A DNA stretch of 64,000 nt from Vibrio sp. Isolate32 (GTDB lineage Bacteria; Pseudomonadota; Gammaproteobacteria; Enterobacterales; Vibrionaceae). A program made the translations under genes and the position numbers. Positions 17,546 through 25,195 of this stretch are shown here, one piece after another. Location of the stretch: contig NZ_JAKEUQ010000009.1 in the NCBI RefSeq assembly GCF_022397955.1, forward strand, positions 62,001 to 126,000. The letters run 5' to 3'. The notes under the pieces are model-generated. The model ran no database searches and was not told where the DNA came from. It saw only the letters and a list, made by a program, of their open reading frames with translations. Numbering within the stretch: position 1 is the stretch's first letter; every line of letters begins with the position of its first letter.

Positions 17546-17561
17546 TGTGATCACGATCACC
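17546..17561. promoter_or_regulatory. CRP-like site
   Basis: TGTGATCACGATCACC fits TGTGA-N6-TCACA with one mismatch. It lies about 96-111 bp upstream of the DUF1097 start, a reasonable position for class I activation. This is a motif match only. Confidence 0.45.
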
Positions 17562-17656
17562 CAAAAGGAGGCGTTCTTACCATAGTATGCTTACTTGATT
17601 TTAGGTGAGGCTAAATCCGGTTGCGTTGAATTACGTAATTAGGCTTTAGAAATAGT

Positions 17657-18151
17657 ATGAGTACATTAGTCGCGATTTCAATAACAACAGGTATTTTGTC
17701 AGGTCTTTGGGGATGGATAGCTATCTCTTTTGGCTTATTGTCATGGGCGGGTTTCTTAGGTTGCACCAGTTACTTTGCTTCGCCAACCGGTGGTGTAAAA
17801 GGATTGGCTGGTAGCTTATTAACCAACATGACAGGCGTATTCTGGGCAATGGTAATTATAGAAAGCTCAACCTTCGCTGGGTTAGAGATTCTTGGCTATG
17901 TAATTACTGCTATTGTCGCTTTCTTTATGTGTATTCAAGCTAAACAAGCGTGGTTAGGATATATCCCAGGAACCTTCATTGGCTGTTGCGCGACGTTTGC
18001 TGCAGGTGGTGATTGGCAATTGGTCGTGCCTTCTTTGCTGCTTGGTGGCGTGTTTGGATACTTAATGAAAGCAACGGGCTTATGGCTTCACGCAAAATCG
18101 ACTCAATCTTCGGAAGTGGTTGAACAACACGCTAAGCAAGTAAAAGCGTAA
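17657..18151 (+). CDS. DUF1097 inner-membrane protein
   Basis: The 164-residue product is almost entirely hydrophobic, with five or six membrane segments. It contains the small-residue-rich LGCTSYFASPTGGVKG and GTFIGCCATFA blocks of the DUF1097 family (E. coli YcdZ). Function is unknown, though some relatives are thought to be solute channels. It is the first gene after a LysR gene on the same strand, 205 bp away, and has a CRP-like site in front and a terminator behind. Confidence 0.85.
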   Translation: MSTLVAISITTGILSGLWGWIAISFGLLSWAGFLGCTSYFASPTGGVKGLAGSLLTNMTGVFWAMVIIESSTFAGLEILGYVITAIVAFFMCIQAKQAWLGYIPGTFIGCCATFAAGGDWQLVVPSLLLGGVFGYLMKATGLWLHAKSTQSSEVVEQHAKQVKA

Positions 18152-18233
18152 CGAATACGTTAAGCAACGATGCTCTAGTTACTGTGAACTCTTGCAAGAT
18201 AACCCCCCAATTAATTTGTATATCAATTTATAC

Positions 18234-18260
18234 AGGCACACCATTTGATGTGCCTTTTTT
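18234..18260 (+). terminator. Terminator after the DUF1097 gene
   Basis: AGGCACA pairs with TGTGCCT around an 8-nt loop and is followed by a T-run. Confidence 0.88.
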
Positions 18261-18335
18261 GTTTTTGGTAGCTGTAAGAATTCAATAAGCTTTTTCGCAG
18301 AAGGACTTATACCGTCTATCAGAAAAGCTAAAGGC

Positions 18336-20039
18336 TTAGGTATTCCCGTTTGCCATGGTGATCACTCGTTTTAACGTCCACCTCAACAGTAGTGGGATAC
18401 ATTCTTGGCCGCGATCTTCGCAATGAGAAACTATCGCCAAAGCGAGGTCAGGTTTTGCATGTTTCTTCAATACTTTAGCCACGACTTTTTTCGGTGGAAT
18501 AGGGTGGTCATATGGGATCTTAACCATGTCCCTGAAAAAGCTCTCAAATCCATTCATATACAAATAGTGTTCGATGTCTTTATCAGGTAGCTCGGTTAAA
18601 CGATGACGCTCTTGGTCGTTACCGAGCTTAGAGTGAACTGTTGCGGCGTACTTTTTACCTGCCGCATCACCATCAGTAACGACATGCCAATCGATACCAA
18701 ACTCTTGTGCGACTTTAATTAGCGCTTTTAGTCCAGACTGAGCAAACTCAATGATCTGTACACCTTCGGCAGCAAGGTTATATCCGCATTGGTTGGCCAA
18801 TTCGTTAAACAACCAAACTTCTGTTTCCCCTTCGACTAACAACCAACATCGAGCGAACAGTGCACCAGAGCGGTGGAATCGAATATGGAAACCAATTCGC
18901 CTTAGTTCATCTTTACTAAAGTGATTCATGTTCAGTTGATTAGCGATGGTTTTGTCTGATTGACGAACCAAACGACGAATAGACTGTAAAGGCACCGCGG
19001 CAAGTAACTCACCACTGTTGGTAGTGAGGATTTTCTGCATCGGCAGCTTTTGCATTAGGCTCCAAGCTCTCCCTAAATGAGTAGGGTGCAATCGACCTTC
19101 GGGATCTTCAAGGATCAAAAGTGGACGTGCGCAACGCCTCAAGTCGTTTGGCCCTTTGGCTTGCAGATAAGCGTTTAATAAACCCATGAACAACAGGCGT
19201 GTTTGTTTATTATTGGTTTCTTCTACGAGCTGATGGATACTCTGGTCGTTAGAACCAGCAGAATAGAGCAATCCATCCCTTTGTTTTCTTGGGTTACGAC
19301 GAGAATTACTTTTGAAAGAGAAGTAGTGTTCAACCAAGCTCTGCATAGACTGTAAGCTACTGCGGATCTCACCTTTGTTTACATGACCAGGGATCGCCAT
19401 TAGACGGCGGCATGTATTATCGATTCGTTTTTCAATTCGAGCTTGGCGTGCGTTACCATTATTGCCATTGCCATTGCCATTGCCATTGCCATTGTTTGAA
19501 GTCCCGTTCCCGTTTGGGGTGACCGACTTAGCATTGAAAGGGCGATCAAAATGCCTTGCATCGCGTAAGCGAATTACCGGGTGCAAGGTCATCAATTCTT
19601 GTGCGAGCTTTTCTGAATGGTGTAGCTTGAGAGGATTACCATCGAGCCCTAAGAATGCATAGTGGGTGGTGGTTTCGTACTGCTCTAAAGTTGCACTGAT
19701 TCGGTAATAAATGCGATGTACACCGAATTCATCTTGGACCCAGATGGGTTTGAGCTTACGATAACGGCCTGCATTAAGTTCGCTCTTATCGTTGGCTTTG
19801 AGCGACAGGACAATTTGTAGGTGTTGAGACTGCGGGTGTGAAACTGAGTAATCGACATGAAAATCGGTCATTTCAAAGTGGTATGGCACACCGTCTGAAG
19901 GAAGAACGACGGAAAGGGCATCTAGTAATGAAGACTTACCCCAAGTATTTTCACCAATAAGCGTGGTTAGCTCGTCAAACGCCAATGACATGCGCTTGAT
20001 ACCTCGAAAGCCAGAAATCTCGATTCTTTCTAGTTGCAT
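18336..20039 (-). CDS. ybjD: OLD-family ATP-dependent endonuclease, YbjD-like
   Basis: The 567-residue protein begins with an ABC/SMC-type ATPase domain: MQLERIEISGFRGIKRMSLA and a Walker A-like GENTWGKSSLLDA. Later come LILEDPEGRLHP (Walker B/signature region) and TTNSGELL. The C-terminal third is a TOPRIM nuclease domain with LLVEGETEVWLFNELANQCG and HVVTDGDAAGKKYAA. It aligns well with E. coli YbjD, an OLD protein of unclear role; other OLD proteins act in phage exclusion. Between the ATPase halves is a low-complexity Asn-Gly run (about residues 175-200) coded by a hexanucleotide repeat. The start has GGAG eight bases upstream. Confidence 0.9.
   Translation of the reverse strand: MQLERIEISGFRGIKRMSLAFDELTTLIGENTWGKSSLLDALSVVLPSDGVPYHFEMTDFHVDYSVSHPQSQHLQIVLSLKANDKSELNAGRYRKLKPIWVQDEFGVHRIYYRISATLEQYETTTHYAFLGLDGNPLKLHHSEKLAQELMTLHPVIRLRDARHFDRPFNAKSVTPNGNGTSNNGNGNGNGNGNNGNARQARIEKRIDNTCRRLMAIPGHVNKGEIRSSLQSMQSLVEHYFSFKSNSRRNPRKQRDGLLYSAGSNDQSIHQLVEETNNKQTRLLFMGLLNAYLQAKGPNDLRRCARPLLILEDPEGRLHPTHLGRAWSLMQKLPMQKILTTNSGELLAAVPLQSIRRLVRQSDKTIANQLNMNHFSKDELRRIGFHIRFHRSGALFARCWLLVEGETEVWLFNELANQCGYNLAAEGVQIIEFAQSGLKALIKVAQEFGIDWHVVTDGDAAGKKYAATVHSKLGNDQERHRLTELPDKDIEHYLYMNGFESFFRDMVKIPYDHPIPPKKVVAKVLKKHAKPDLALAIVSHCEDRGQECIPLLLRWTLKRVITMANGNT
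19464..19493 (-). repeat. Five tandem copies of a 6-bp unit inside the OLD nuclease gene
   Basis: GCCATT is repeated five times without change (AATGGC on the coding strand), with a degenerate copy on one flank. It encodes alternating Asn and Gly. Because the unit is 6 bp, copy-number change would lengthen or shorten the linker by two residues and never shift the frame. Confidence 0.95.
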
Positions 20040-20277
20040 AGGCTTACTCCTAACGGAAGGCTCTGCTAATTATTTGAAAGCTAACAGATATCTTTAAGCA
20101 TAATCGAAAAATGGATAATCGGTATGCTCATCTGTCACAAAACCCACTCTTTATTTATACGCCGAAATATGAGGTCGTTGATCTATATCGAGTATTTTTT
20201 TTCAGTGCAGTTTCATAAAATTCACGATTCTGTCATGATTCCCGACCTAGTATGAAGGGACTAAGAGAGAAGAAAAT

Positions 20278-22017
20278 ATGACTAAAAAGAACAAGCCGAC
20301 AAAGATTGTGTTGGCACACATCAACGACACCCACTCATACTTTGAACCAACGTCATTACAGCTATCACTTAAAATGAACAACCACATCATTGAACCTTAT
20401 GTCAGCGCAGGTGGTTTCGCTCGAATTGCAACACGCTTTAAACAGATTGAACAAGACGCTCAGAGACAAAAGGTTGGAACCCTTTTTCTTCATGCTGGGG
20501 ACTGCTTTCAAGGTACTTTGTACTTTTCACTTTTCAAAGGCAAAGCCAATGCCGATTTACTGAATGCGCTGAATATAGACGCAATGACCCTTGGCAATCA
20601 CGAGTTGGACATGGGTAATGAACCTGTTGCTATGTTCGCAAAGAAGATCCAATTTCCACTTTTAGCTGGTAACTGGAATTTGTCGAATGAGGATATCAAT
20701 AAAACTCATACGTTAGCGGACAACAAAATTGTTAAGCCTTACTTAACTGAAACACGAAGTGCTTCTTTTATAACGAAGGAATTCGATGGCGAAAAAGTCG
20801 CTATTTTCGGATTGAGCATCGACAAGATGGCCAGTATTGCAAACCCTGATATTGATACACCATTTGAAAATGCCCTAGAAACAGCGAAAGCGACCATAGA
20901 ACAGATTCATAAAGCCGGTGTCAATAAAACTGTTTTACTCAGCCACCTCGGTTACGAAGCAGATTTAGAACTTGCGGCTAATGTATCTGGTATTGGTGTG
21001 ATTGTTGGCGGGCATAGTCACCGATTACAAGGTGATTTCTCGGATATCGGCCTAGTTAAGGACGATGACTACGGCGTTAAAGTGTGCGACACCTACATCG
21101 TGCAAGCGGGTTTCCACGCAATGAGCCTAGGCCATTGCGAAATAGAGTTTGATTCACAAGGTAAAGTGATTCAGTTCAACGGTAGAAATGAACTGCTGTT
21201 AGGGCGTCGACTATTTATAGATGCTAAGTTGAGCGAGGTTGGGCAGGACGATGCTCATGATATGGCGTGTGAGTATCTTAATAATCACCCGAACATCTCG
21301 GTGTGTAAGAAAGATCCTGAGCTACAAAGCATTCTTACGGATAAGTATCAACCTAGGGTTCGTAAACTGCAGCAACAAGTGATTGCTCATGCAGACACAA
21401 AACTTCGCCATGTTCGAATCCCTGACGAAAACGGACCGAGCCAACTTGCACCGCTTGTCGCACAATCATTCCACTATTTAATGAACCAAAAAGGTCATCG
21501 GGTAGACTTCGCCATCCATAACTCTGGTGGGGTAAGAAACTCACTCAATAGCGGTGATGTATCCGTTGCCGATATTGCCGGAAAGCTACTACCGTTTGCC
21601 GTACCTATTGGGGTTTATGAGATAAAAGGCGAGACCATTGCCGCTATGCTAGAAGGTGCCATTAATAATGCGTTAGATAACGGTGTGGTGGGGACTGGAT
21701 CAGGAAGCTTTCCTTATACACATAATTTAAGGTTTTGTTATCACAAAGAAGCGACACTCGGACATCGTATCCATCATTTAGAAATTCATTCAGAAGAGTC
21801 TGGTTGGCAGCCAGTTTCCCGTGAACGTATTTACCGAGGTGCATCTTCGGCTTACACAATGAAAGGGAAAGAGGGTTACAACGCTGTGTTGGATATGATT
21901 GGTGACGGCATCGTAACGACTTACTCGATGGCCGACTGTTTTATTGCGTTCTTACAAGACAATCCAGAGTCTCTGAAATACAACAAGCCACTAAATTGCA
22001 TGGAGTGTTTTAGGTAA
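20278..22017 (+). CDS. 5'-nucleotidase/metallophosphatase, UshA family, without signal peptide
   Basis: The 579-residue protein has the two-domain 5'-nucleotidase layout. The metallophosphatase domain shows HINDTHSYFEP, HAGDCFQGTL, TLGNHELDMG, LSHLGYEAD and VGGHSHRL. The C-terminal substrate domain shows HNSGGVRNSLNSGDVSVADI and KEGYNAV. UshA is normally exported, but this protein starts MTKKNKPTKIVLAHINDTHS with no hydrophobic leader, and no better upstream start exists. It is therefore probably cytoplasmic and would hydrolyse nucleotides or related phosphoesters there. The start follows AGAGAGAAG. It is divergent from the OLD nuclease gene, 238 bp away. Confidence 0.88.
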   Translation: MTKKNKPTKIVLAHINDTHSYFEPTSLQLSLKMNNHIIEPYVSAGGFARIATRFKQIEQDAQRQKVGTLFLHAGDCFQGTLYFSLFKGKANADLLNALNIDAMTLGNHELDMGNEPVAMFAKKIQFPLLAGNWNLSNEDINKTHTLADNKIVKPYLTETRSASFITKEFDGEKVAIFGLSIDKMASIANPDIDTPFENALETAKATIEQIHKAGVNKTVLLSHLGYEADLELAANVSGIGVIVGGHSHRLQGDFSDIGLVKDDDYGVKVCDTYIVQAGFHAMSLGHCEIEFDSQGKVIQFNGRNELLLGRRLFIDAKLSEVGQDDAHDMACEYLNNHPNISVCKKDPELQSILTDKYQPRVRKLQQQVIAHADTKLRHVRIPDENGPSQLAPLVAQSFHYLMNQKGHRVDFAIHNSGGVRNSLNSGDVSVADIAGKLLPFAVPIGVYEIKGETIAAMLEGAINNALDNGVVGTGSGSFPYTHNLRFCYHKEATLGHRIHHLEIHSEESGWQPVSRERIYRGASSAYTMKGKEGYNAVLDMIGDGIVTTYSMADCFIAFLQDNPESLKYNKPLNCMECFR

Positions 22018-22096
22018 ACACTCCCAAAGTGAGCCATTTATAAAATTGGCACTGTTTATGCTAGATTTCTAGGGCAAGTTCCTGTGGAGGCAAAGC

Positions 22097-22192
22097 ATGA
22101 ATAGGAAAGATTGGTTGGATGCAGCCGCTGTTGTTGGCTGGGTTTCCGTTTGGTCTGCATTAGTTTATCTCGCTCCAATGGCGGGCATATAG
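22097..22192 (+). CDS. Small single-span membrane protein, 31 residues
   Basis: ATG 22097 follows a strong GGAGG at seven bases. The product is MNRKDWLDAAAVVGWVSVWS, then ALVYLAPMAGI: a short charged N-terminus and one hydrophobic helix. I do not know the family. The ribosome site, the membrane-protein character and the terminator downstream at 22337 support it being expressed. It might be cotranscribed with the nucleotidase gene 79 bp upstream. Confidence 0.6.
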   Translation: MNRKDWLDAAAVVGWVSVWSALVYLAPMAGI

Positions 22193-22336
22193 CATACCTA
22201 GGCTAAGTATCTTAACGTGACTCAATAATTGAACGAATGGCTCTTAACGTGTTGTTAGCAGGCTTCAGAGCAAGCTATCACCATGAGTGGTATTGTCGGA
22301 ATCAATAGGAGTATCTTATTGAAGACGGGCACAAAT

Positions 22337-22363
22337 AAAAAAGGAGCGTTTTGCTCCTTTTTT
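22337..22363 (+). terminator. Strong terminator before the alx riboswitch
   Basis: AAAAAAGGAGC pairs with GCTCCTTTTTT around a 5-nt loop, ending in a T-run. Confidence 0.92.
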
Positions 22364-22417
22364 ATTAATTTCTGAAAATTTATCTAGACGAAACAAAGTT
22401 TGCGGAATATTATCCAC

Positions 22418-22527
22418 GCGTTTGGGGAGTAGTTAGCGCAAGTTTACGTATCGTCATCTCGTTAGGCCAAGTGTCTATCCGGTGCGTAAAGGTGAAATCC
22501 CATATTTCACTTCAACGAGACCAACGC
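22418..22527 (+). ncRNA. yybP-ykoY (manganese) riboswitch
   Basis: The leader of the alx gene contains GGGGAGTAG (22424-22432), the highly conserved 5' motif of yybP-ykoY RNAs. GCGTT (22418-22422) pairs with AACGC (22523-22527) as P1. ATCTCGTT and AACGAGA pair inside, and the element ends with the expected GAGACC just before the closing P1 strand. The class senses Mn2+ and in E. coli controls alx and mntP, also responding to alkaline pH at alx. Position, motif and downstream gene all agree. Confidence 0.85.
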
Positions 22528-22570
22528 AATCACAATCAATATCCGTCGTGGAGCTTGATATGTTTTGTTT

Positions 22571-22598
22571 GCGGAAGGTCTTTGAACAGTTCTTCCGC
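22571..22598 (+). promoter_or_regulatory. Hairpin directly before the alx ribosome site
   Basis: GCGGAAG (22571-22577) pairs with CTTCCGC (22592-22598). The Shine-Dalgarno GGAGG starts three bases later at 22601. This is a natural candidate for the expression platform of the riboswitch, acting on translation initiation. Confidence 0.6.
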
Positions 22599-22609
22599 CC
22601 GGAGGAATA

Positions 22610-23611
22610 ATGAACTCAACTCAATCTCTATTATCTACCAATAGTGAATCCTTTTTTTCATCGCCAATCATGACGACGTATGTGGGCTTTCTCCTATTGA
22701 CGGTCATTCTCGTTTCTATCGATATATACCAGACTCGTGGTGGCAACGTCACAATCAGAAAAGCGGCAATCTGGAGTGTTTTCTGGTTCTTGCTGGCATT
22801 CTTGTTTGCAGGTTCTATCTACCTGTTTTGGGATATTTACGCGCCAAACAGTGATTACACGGCGCAGAAAGCGACCGTGTCATTTATCACTGGTTACTTG
22901 TTGGAAAAATCACTTAGTGTCGATAACTTATTCGTGTTTGCGATGATCTTCGCGCAATACCAGGTTCCTGAGCACCTAAGACCTCGTGCACTTCTTTGGG
23001 GTGTTATTGGCGCGTTGGTGTTACGTGCAATAATGATCGCGTTAGGCGCGCAATTGCTTGCTGAATACCACTGGGTACTTTATGTGTTTGCTGCGTTCCT
23101 AATTGGTACAGGTATTAAGCTAGCATTAGACAAGGGCGAAGAGGAGAGTGTGAATACACTACCTGAAAAGCTACTTCGTAAAGTTATGCCTGTGACAGAA
23201 GATTTCCACGGCCCGGCATTGATGATCAAACAAGGCGCGAAATGGGTGCTTACACCAATGATGTTGGTGATAGGTGCGATAGCAGTAATGGACGTAATGT
23301 TCGCTTTGGACTCTATCCCAGCAATCTTCGCGGTAACACAAGAACCATTCTTGGTACTGGCAGCTAACGTGTTTGCGCTGCTTGGCCTACGTTCTTTGTA
23401 TTTTGTACTGCAAGGCATGATGGACAAGTTCATCTATTTGAAGCCTGCACTTTCATTCATCATGGTGTTCATTGGTGTGAAAATGCTACTGGTTGATAGC
23501 GAGTGGGCTATCCCGACATACTGGTCTCTAGCGGTATTGGTTTCTACCATGACGATTGCGGTTATAGCGTCGATTTTTGCAAAGAAGCCAGCTATTGAAC
23601 AAGTAAATTAA
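22610..23611 (+). CDS. alx: TerC-family membrane protein Alx
   Basis: The 333-residue protein has about nine membrane segments and the TerC-family acidic motifs within helices: GYLLEKSLSVDNLFVFAMIF, and MDVMFALDSIPAIFAVT. These acidic residues are thought to handle metal ions. The length and first helices match E. coli Alx, a manganese exporter induced at high pH. A yybP-ykoY riboswitch lies in its leader, which strongly supports a Mn-homeostasis role in the inner membrane. The ATG follows GGAGG at four bases. Confidence 0.92.
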   Translation: MNSTQSLLSTNSESFFSSPIMTTYVGFLLLTVILVSIDIYQTRGGNVTIRKAAIWSVFWFLLAFLFAGSIYLFWDIYAPNSDYTAQKATVSFITGYLLEKSLSVDNLFVFAMIFAQYQVPEHLRPRALLWGVIGALVLRAIMIALGAQLLAEYHWVLYVFAAFLIGTGIKLALDKGEEESVNTLPEKLLRKVMPVTEDFHGPALMIKQGAKWVLTPMMLVIGAIAVMDVMFALDSIPAIFAVTQEPFLVLAANVFALLGLRSLYFVLQGMMDKFIYLKPALSFIMVFIGVKMLLVDSEWAIPTYWSLAVLVSTMTIAVIASIFAKKPAIEQVN

Positions 23612-23923
23612 AACAAATATAACTTATCGAAAACTCGATAAGTAACACGTGGTCGATGAAGCAAGAAATTTATTTATGTAAATTTTATGTGACATTGGCC
23701 ACTTTTGTTTGTGGTCTTTTTAGACTAAATGCATGATTTAAGCATCAAAGTGAATTGTCATTCAAATTTTATGAATAGGTACTCCCAGGCATTGTTAATG
23801 GCTTGTTTTATTAGAAAAACTAATCCCAAAAACTAATTTTAGTCATTTTTTAACCTGAAAAAGATCACTTATTATTCTTGTCATCAGAACGAAACATACA
23901 AACAAATTTATAGAGAGGCAATC
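23612..23923. other. Spacer with a hairpin after alx
   Basis: ACTTATCGA and TCGATAAGT (23622-23643) form a perfect 9-bp stem with a 4-nt loop just past the alx stop. It has no T-run, so it may be a weak terminator or 3'-end stabiliser. The rest of this 312-bp AT-rich spacer holds only the presumed promoter of the next gene. Confidence 0.5.
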
Positions 23924-24112
23924 ATGGCTCAAGCAGTACAAATGAATACTATCGCTGTTCCTAACTCTATGGATAAGAAGACCTACTCGGTTAACTTCAA
24001 AGGATTGATTGCACACATTTTTGATATTCTTTTCGTAGACAACTCTCCACGTAGTTACTACGCAAGCGAACTATCTGGTCACATGCAGCGCGATATCGGT
24101 ATCAACCGTTAG
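23924..24112 (+). CDS. Small protein with a DUF1127-like end
   Basis: The 62-residue product starts at ATG 23924 after GAGAGG. Its C-terminus, LSGHMQRDIGINR, resembles the conserved L-x-D-I-G-(I/L)-x-R end of DUF1127 proteins, small Arg-rich proteins some of which affect metabolism and RNA. The rest (NFKGLIAHIFDILFVDN) is not typical. The gene is alone, with a strong terminator 40 bp after it, which suggests a single highly expressed transcript. Confidence 0.72.
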   Translation: MAQAVQMNTIAVPNSMDKKTYSVNFKGLIAHIFDILFVDNSPRSYYASELSGHMQRDIGINR

Positions 24113-24152
24113 TCTAAGCGTAAACGCATAGAATAGAAGAAATAAAGAATCT

Positions 24153-24184
24153 AAAAAACGCCAGCTTCTTAAGCTGGCGTTTTT
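24153..24184 (+). terminator. Terminator after the 62-residue gene
   Basis: AACGCCAGCTT pairs with AAGCTGGCGTT, followed by TTTT. Confidence 0.92.
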
Positions 24185-24264
24185 GTATCTAAATAACTTA
24201 GTTTCTGAAAGAAAGAGTTATGTACCGCGGTCTTTAGATAAGTAGCTTCTATGAGGATCACGGT

Positions 24265-25005
24265 ATGTCACACGCCAAATACAACTCACGATTGATTAAA
24301 CTCTGCTTATTTGCCTTACCGATCGGCTTTTACTCTTCAGTGTCGGCTGCGCAAACCTGGAGCCACGAAGGGCAGCCAGCACAGGTTATTGAACTATTCA
24401 CGTCAGAAGGTTGTTCTAGTTGTCCTCCCGCTGATGCGTATCTAAGTACATTTGAAGACGACCCAGCACTTTGGACGCAAGTCATTCCTCTCGCTTATCA
24501 TGTCGACTATTGGGATTACTTAGGGTGGGGAGATAAATTCGCGAGTAAGGCCTTCAGTCAGAAACAACGAATATATAAGGCATACGGGGTGACAAGTGGG
24601 GTCTATACACCGGGTTTTGTTGTTGACGGTAAGGAGTGGCGTGGCTACTTCAACTGGCTTGACCGGACGTCACCTTCACTCCAACAACAAAATAACCCCA
24701 AACTTACGGTCAATTACAAAGGTGACACCTTCAGCGTGAGTTATGAAGGTAAAGGTGACTATGTGGCTCATATCGCTTTATTGGCGATGAACGAAGTCAC
24801 AAGCGTTAGAGCAGGGGAAAACAGAGGTAAGAAGTTAGAGCACGATTTTATCGTAGTTTACGATGGTTACCAGCGTGGTGAATCGAAATGGCAATTCAAT
24901 GTCGATTTCACTCCGTTAGTCGCCAAACCCGATGCCATTGCTGTATGGCTAACTGAGCCCAAGTCGTATGTGCCCGAGCAAACGGTAGCAGGGTGGTTAA
25001 ACTAG
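24265..25005 (+). CDS. DUF1223 secreted thioredoxin-fold protein
   Basis: The 246-residue protein has a signal peptide (cleavage probably after VSAA, about residue 29). The DUF1223 block follows: VIELFTSEGCSSCPPADAYL, LAYHVDYWDYLGW, and VYTPGFVVDGKEWRG. The CSSC pair in a thioredoxin-like context suggests a periplasmic dithiol-disulfide protein. The cis-Pro loop is likely TPGF. Function of the family is not established. The start follows GAGGATCACG. No redox partner gene is adjacent. Confidence 0.88.
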   Translation: MSHAKYNSRLIKLCLFALPIGFYSSVSAAQTWSHEGQPAQVIELFTSEGCSSCPPADAYLSTFEDDPALWTQVIPLAYHVDYWDYLGWGDKFASKAFSQKQRIYKAYGVTSGVYTPGFVVDGKEWRGYFNWLDRTSPSLQQQNNPKLTVNYKGDTFSVSYEGKGDYVAHIALLAMNEVTSVRAGENRGKKLEHDFIVVYDGYQRGESKWQFNVDFTPLVAKPDAIAVWLTEPKSYVPEQTVAGWLN

Positions 25006-25195
25006 GTCTGCGTAAAGCAAAAACACTGCAAACAACCTATGGAGGCGATAAAGCTTTTCGCGCTGTCGTTCTCCATAGAGTTTGACTTGGTTTAATTTGC
25101 TGTAACTGGTGAGAAAGGGGCGATTTAGTTACGTAATACTGCTGAAATACGTTAATATAGCGCGCTATTATTTTAGCTTTGAGTTCCTGCAATTA

